Of a DNA stretch of 64,000 bases, positions 59,513 through 64,000 are shown one piece after another; within the stretch, counting starts at the first letter, position 1, and each line of letters opens with the position of its first letter. The stretch comes from Pohlia nutans (taxonomy: Eukaryota > Streptophyta > Bryopsida > Bryales > Mniaceae). The position numbers and the translations under genes were made by a program. The stretch is taken from NCBI GenBank assembly GCA_022496805.1, contig CM040103.1:8140001-8204000 (forward strand), read 5' to 3'. Under the pieces are notes generated by a model that was not told where the DNA came from, made no database searches, and saw only the letters and a program-made list of their open reading frames with translations.

Positions 59513-60649
59513 GAAAACCAACAGTAGTCGACCAGACATGGACACATAATTGCATTATGTTGGGAACATGCTGAGCTACCTCTGCACCATTCTAGCTCTG
59601 TCTCAGGTGCAAATCGTTGTATAAACTCAGTTTGGTGAATCACAGATCCTCTAGTCAGCTTAGTCAACTTAATCTCTAGTCAAGCCAACTTAGTTCACTG
59701 GAAGCTTTGGAGAGTTTAGCCCCTGGGTTAAACTGGCTTGGGGGGGCTAAACCACCCTAGTTTAGTCCCGGCTAAACCCGAATCTTTCATTTTAGCCCCG
59801 GCTAATTTGTGTTTTAGCCCTGGCTAATGGTACAAAAAGGGGGCTAAAAAGGGGGCTAAAGGTACAAAAATTTAGCCCCCCTCAATTTTTCACATGATGC
59901 TAAGGGGAGCTATGAGCAATTCGACCGTCGCCGATCAAAAGCCTATATGTCCGGCCGGAAAGCGGGTGAATTATAGACGCAAACAATGGACTCCTATTAA
60001 CCTAGGCGTTTGTGTGTGAGATTTTTCTAACTAAAACGGTGAAAAATAGGAAAATTGGTCGAAGCTTAAATTGTGCCCAAGAACCCTAGTTTTAAAACCC
60101 TAAATTGCTTAAACTTCTAATAATGAATTGGCCCGGTGAAAATCGGGCAGCGCTTCCGCGCTAGAACCCTCACCGGACCCAATTCACCCACAAACAACAC
60201 CAAAAGGAACAACTAGTTCAAAGCAATCACAAAATATAAAACTCAAAACAATTGAACAAAAATTGAAAAGATGCACACAATATTTTCGTAAGTGACTAAA
60301 GTCACCAATTTCAATTATAACGTTTTATCTATTCTCCTAATGATTACAAAGATAGAAGATAATTCACACAAAACCTAGAATTAAAAATGAGAAGAAGAAG
60401 AGATGTCTCCTTCTATAATATCACTCTGTCCCTCCGTATTATCACACAGGGAGGAACATGGGGAGTTGGCCTTCGTTTCTCTCTGCTACTGACGCCTTGC
60501 CGTCTTGCCCTCTGTCTTCACAGCTCGTCGCCTTCCGGATTTGTCTCCTGGTCTTCGTGTCTTCGTCTTCTTGTTTTCGTCGCCGCCTTGCTAATCGCCG
60601 TCTCCTTGTTGTTGCTCTCCGTCGATCGCCGTGTTTTCTTCGTGCTTCG

Positions 60650-60800
60650 AACACCGTATTCATTAAATTGGGAGTTTCCATTAAATTGGGAGTCACATTG
60701 ATCTACATCACATGATCATTTCACTATTAGATCTACAACATGCATACATCAATTTGACTCCCAATTTAATGGAAACTCCCAATTTAATGAATACGGTGTT
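60650..60800. repeat. Perfect 46-bp inverted repeat, 59-bp loop
   Basis: Arms 60650-60695 and 60755-60800 are exact reverse complements, starting AACACCGTATTCATTAAATT and containing two AAATTGGGAGT units each. Transcribed, it would form a long hairpin. Confidence 0.9.
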
Positions 60801-61325
60801 TTCGATGTCTTTGTTCCCGATGCTACTCCGCTGTGAAATCCGGCGCCCTTGCGTCGCCCAATCACCTTGTACTGATCGCCTTGCTCTTTTGAATCCCACA
60901 GCTCGTAGTCTTCCCCGTAGTGATTCTACAGCAAAACAATTTTTTTTATTTTTTTATTTTTTTTCTACTTCCAATAAAAAACAGACAAAGAAAATCCTAT
61001 CTCAACCTCACAATCTTTCCAACCAAAGCAACAATGTATTTCTCACTAATTTTTCCCTACAATTCTCCTAAACACACAACTAGAAAGTCCTTCTTCACTT
61101 CTCCAATCCTCACACTTTTTCCAATCAAAACAACAATGTAGTTTTTATCTAATTTCTCCTTAACTGTTGAAAATTCTCACAGAATCACATTCAAGCGAAG
61201 TTTTCTTTGCTAATTTCCTTCACCTAAAAATCAATCCAATTAAACCAAATTCCTCAACTCCTTGCTAATTTCCAAGAACTTCAACCAGAAAACCAAAACA
61301 CAGATCCAGATCTAAAAACTAACGT

Positions 61326-61349
61326 CTCTCTCTCTCTCTCTCTCTCTCT
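61326..61349. repeat. (TC)n microsatellite
   Basis: About 12 TC dinucleotides without interruption. Confidence 0.95.
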
Positions 61350-62253
61350 AAATTCCTACGGCGCAGACAATGAATTGGCGGCCGCAGAAGCGGCACGGTG
61401 GGATTTTGAATCCCACCAAAATTACATCCATCCACCTAGAAATATTCATCCAACTCCATCAAAACCCTAAACTACCACTTAACCCCACTTAACCGGGAGT
61501 CCCACACTACACTAATCCACTAACATAAATTAAACTCACCCTAATAGGCTAAAGAATAAACTGAACAATAAGTTAATAAAATAAGACTAAACAATAGGAA
61601 ATTGAAAAGCTAAAATAACACCCCACAAAAAATAACTCAATCAACTGATAAAATAGACTAATCAATTAGACTAACTAATGAATTAAAATGACAAGCAATA
61701 GAAATAGGTTAAAATCATCGAGTAAAATAAAAGGGCAAACGGTCCAATTGCACATAATCAATCATTCAAATCGTTAGAAGCGAATAAACACACAAAATTA
61801 TCTAGATAAATAGGAATCTAATATTACCAATAAAAATCGAACACTAAATGCAACCAAATTCGGGAATTTGTCTAACCAGCTAAAATATCCCGGTTAGACA
61901 AATATGAATTGCTAAACAAATCAAAACTATAGAAGTAAGAGTTTATCATTAATGTGAACCGTTTCGACGGTTCACAGGGGCTAAAGAGGGGGCTAAACCA
62001 CCTCAGTTTAGCTCGGCTAAACCAGTCAAAGTTCTCAGTGATTTAAAATATTAGATAGAAAAAATTAATTTATGTGGTAGCGTACATTAAGAGTCTGATA
62101 TATAACATCCCCAATATATCCTTATCTTTGAACAACGAGAATGACACTGTCTAGAACTACGCGCGCACCTCTATTAGAAAGAAGATTCTATGCTTGACTG
62201 TTTTATATTACCAGGGTCTCATCTGCCATTCCCTGCGTGATTACTTTGCGAGT

Positions 62254-62985
62254 CTCACTTTTCCATCTGAGTCTGAAAGGTGCTTATTCACCAGTTTAAC
62301 CCCTAAACGTCCCAAAGTCCAGAAACTGGATCACGAATGAATTCAAAGCCTTCTCACGTTCTCATCAATGCTTGAAAGAAACTCATCCAATTTTTTGGAC
62401 ATTCTTCACCAAGTTGTTGTCCTATCTAATGGCTGGATTTAGTCATACTAGAGTACATATTTTTCTAAAATTACAAATGTAGAAGTATGTCTAGTTGTTG
62501 ACCAAGCCAAAATTGCATTGACTCTAGTTCAAAGTGGAATCGAGAAAAATAAGGTCATAAATTTAAGAAACACAAAAATTTCAAAGTATCATCACATTTA
62601 AGAGTATCTCATTTCAAACTCATTCCAACAAATTTTACTCAAAAAGTATTGAAATTTAGTTTGTAATTGAATTTAGAAGGAATTTTTAACTTTAACTTTC
62701 AAATTTTATAATTAAATATTGATGATTGTATTAGTGAATCAAACCATACGGATTGAATCTAAAATTCAAGATCTAGAACTTTCATTTGTATATCAGTTCC
62801 AGAATATTCTTCTAAATCGTAGTTTATAATGTTTTTTCTCAAATTGTCAATTCCAGGGACACCCTGGTACGTTTAGGGGTTAATGTGAAAGGTGCTTATT
62901 CACCAGTTTAATGTTAACTCACCTGCTTGTAAAAGGAAAGTTTAACAAGTGTCAACTCTTGCATTGGGAAAAGTGAGACTAGAAA
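62254..62985. mobile_element. MITE with GTCTCACTTTTCC ends, split by a TTAA element
   Basis: Outer parts match the element at 13573-13697 in reverse complement (GAGTCTCACTTTTCC at left, GGGAAAAGTGAGAC at right, CTTGTAAAAGGAAAGTTTAA between). The TTAA element 62296-62883 interrupts it. Confidence 0.75.
62296..62883. mobile_element. TTAA-flanked MITE (piggyBac-like), nested
   Basis: 588 bp including TTAA on both sides. Ends CCCCTAAACGTCCC and, reversed, CCCCTAAACGTACCAGGG. Same internal sequence, in reverse orientation, as the copy in BIG5 intron 7. No ORF of note. Confidence 0.85.
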
Positions 62986-64000
62986 AGAAGCGCACACAGG
63001 CTAGGGATCGGAAACCATTATGAGCTCCCTGTGTAAATATACCGGTATACACGACATATTCATAAGCTCTTGAGCTAGTCCCTTCAATCGTTACTAACTC
63101 TGATTAAAAGAGGCTGCACCGATTGAACCTCACGGAACGGAAGGTACGACTTTTGCACTCTTTCAATCGCCTGCAGAAACTCGAAGCTAGCTAGTTGCTG
63201 CAGAGAGTTCGATCACCATTCATGCACTTGATCGATCTATAAATGCATGTGGATTACTTGCCCACAGGGAGATATAAACAAGATTCCCATATGGGAAACA
63301 GGGACACGATTGTAACTTTCCTAGATCGAAATACACTACAATTATCTCAAGAAAGTTACAATTGTGGGAATTTTGTCCCACTTCCCATATGAAATGCCAT
63401 GTGGGAATGTCTTTATTTCTCCATGTGGTCTGCGATACATTCGATTCTAGTACGTCTAGAATCGAATAGAATCGAATGTAATCGATATATCTCACGTTTC
63501 CTTACGAACTTCTGACTACGTACGTACATTGATTTTCACCCCTTAATGTTCTTTAAGCAGGTTGATCTGGACACGTACTCGTGGATCGATTTTAAGGGTG
63601 CTGATTATACGCGACAGACGGTGTTCAGTCAAGGGATTCGGAGGATCGGAGTACGTCGATCGACTGCTTGAATCGATCTGATCGATCACCACACTATCGA
63701 TCTGAGAGATCGGTATACACAAGAAGTTTCCAAGACATTTCGCCGGGCTAACACAGTGTGCGTTAGCCCCCTGATTAGCCCCCATATATGCGCGGCAAAA
63801 AATCTCAGATTTCTTTCTACTTTGGACTTTAGCCCCGAAAATGGTCCCATTACGGGGCTAATCTTTCGTGAACTAGAAGGAAGGGCAGGTTTAGCCGGGG
63901 CTAAAGTCCCAAAGATTAGCACCGCCGGTTTAGCCCCGGGGGCTAACAGCTCCAAAACTTCCTGTGATAATTATACTGTATATCGATCATGGCGAACGGA
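62986..64000. other. Right end of window
   Basis: 63283-63393 is an imperfect foldback around CCCATATGGGAAACAGGGAC and its complement. 63750-63950 is a cluster of TTAGCCCC / GGGGCTAA units related to the borders of the 59.7-62.0 kb block, and may be one end of another copy. Minus-strand ORFs at 63220-63955 fall in these repeats and are not called. Confidence 0.5.

Larger units (their letters stand above)
57800..59700. other. Intergenic region with two TTAA MITEs
   Basis: 58449-58823 and 59275-59512 are described separately. A short foldback with CACTCCATAAGCAG lies near 58170-58215. No gene seen. Confidence 0.5.
59716..62034. repeat. 2.3-kb block bounded by GGCTAAAC-rich ends
   Basis: Both borders are dense in GGCTAAA / TTTAGCC units (59716-59880 and 61978-62034), and a third such cluster lies at 63750-63950. 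The interior has a perfect palindrome (60650-60800), a (CT)n run (61326-61349) and C-rich AT-poor stretches, but no reverse transcriptase, integrase or transposase reading frame. It may be a non-autonomous element. Confidence 0.5.

Noticed and set aside
60387..60715. Arg/Leu/Val-rich ORFs on both strands over 60.4-60.7 kb
   Set aside because: Overlapping on both strands, CT-rich, running into the palindrome; no family resemblance.
59716..62034. LTR retrotransposon
   Set aside because: No long direct terminal repeats could be paired, and no reverse transcriptase, protease or integrase motif is readable.
63220..63955. Minus-strand ORFs near the right edge
   Set aside because: They read through a foldback and a cluster of GGCTAA repeats.

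Overview
This is nuclear DNA of a land plant. Two long multi-exon genes are clearly plant orthologues: a BIG5-type ARF-GEF and the cohesin subunit SMC3. There are also interstitial CCCTAAA telomere-type repeats and a textbook Stowaway MITE (CTCCCTCC ends, TA duplication). Most introns are about 80-350 bp and the intergenic DNA is AT-rich and dense in MITEs, which would fit a bryophyte or other seedless plant. The species cannot be fixed from sequence alone.

Layout. 1-10.4 kb: an inverted-repeat arm (matching 9.02-9.55 kb), a broken SMC3 3' fragment next to degenerate telomeric repeats, a two-exon plastid-type small protein gene on the minus strand (1313-2764), a trihelix/SANT-like gene on the minus strand (4330-7354), and an F-box/kelch-like pseudogene (9898-10368). 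10.4-15 kb: MITE-rich DNA with no convincing gene. 15.1-18.9 kb: a second trihelix/SANT-like gene on the minus strand whose last intron and last exon are near copies of those of the first. 21.2-23.0 kb: a five-exon minus-strand gene for a small, apparently organelle-targeted protein. It is divergent from BIG5 (23906-37703, 33 exons, 1716 aa by my model). SMC3 follows in the same orientation (40424-51619, 28 exons, 1203 aa). 51.6-64 kb: repeats, MITEs, a truncated retroposon, a long perfect palindrome and one unexplained ORF.

The genes do not form a pathway: BIG5 acts in vesicle traffic, SMC3 in chromosome cohesion, and the trihelix genes are probable transcription factors. The most notable signals are two likely U12-type (minor spliceosome) introns in SMC3, one of them AT-AC; a family of TTAA-flanked MITEs with piggyBac-like ends, two copies of which lie inside BIG5 introns; and a trihelix duplication in which intron sequence is far better conserved than the DNA-binding exons.

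Exon borders were read by eye from splice sites, phase continuity and remembered family sequences. No alignment program was run. Similarity statements between repeats are visual estimates.
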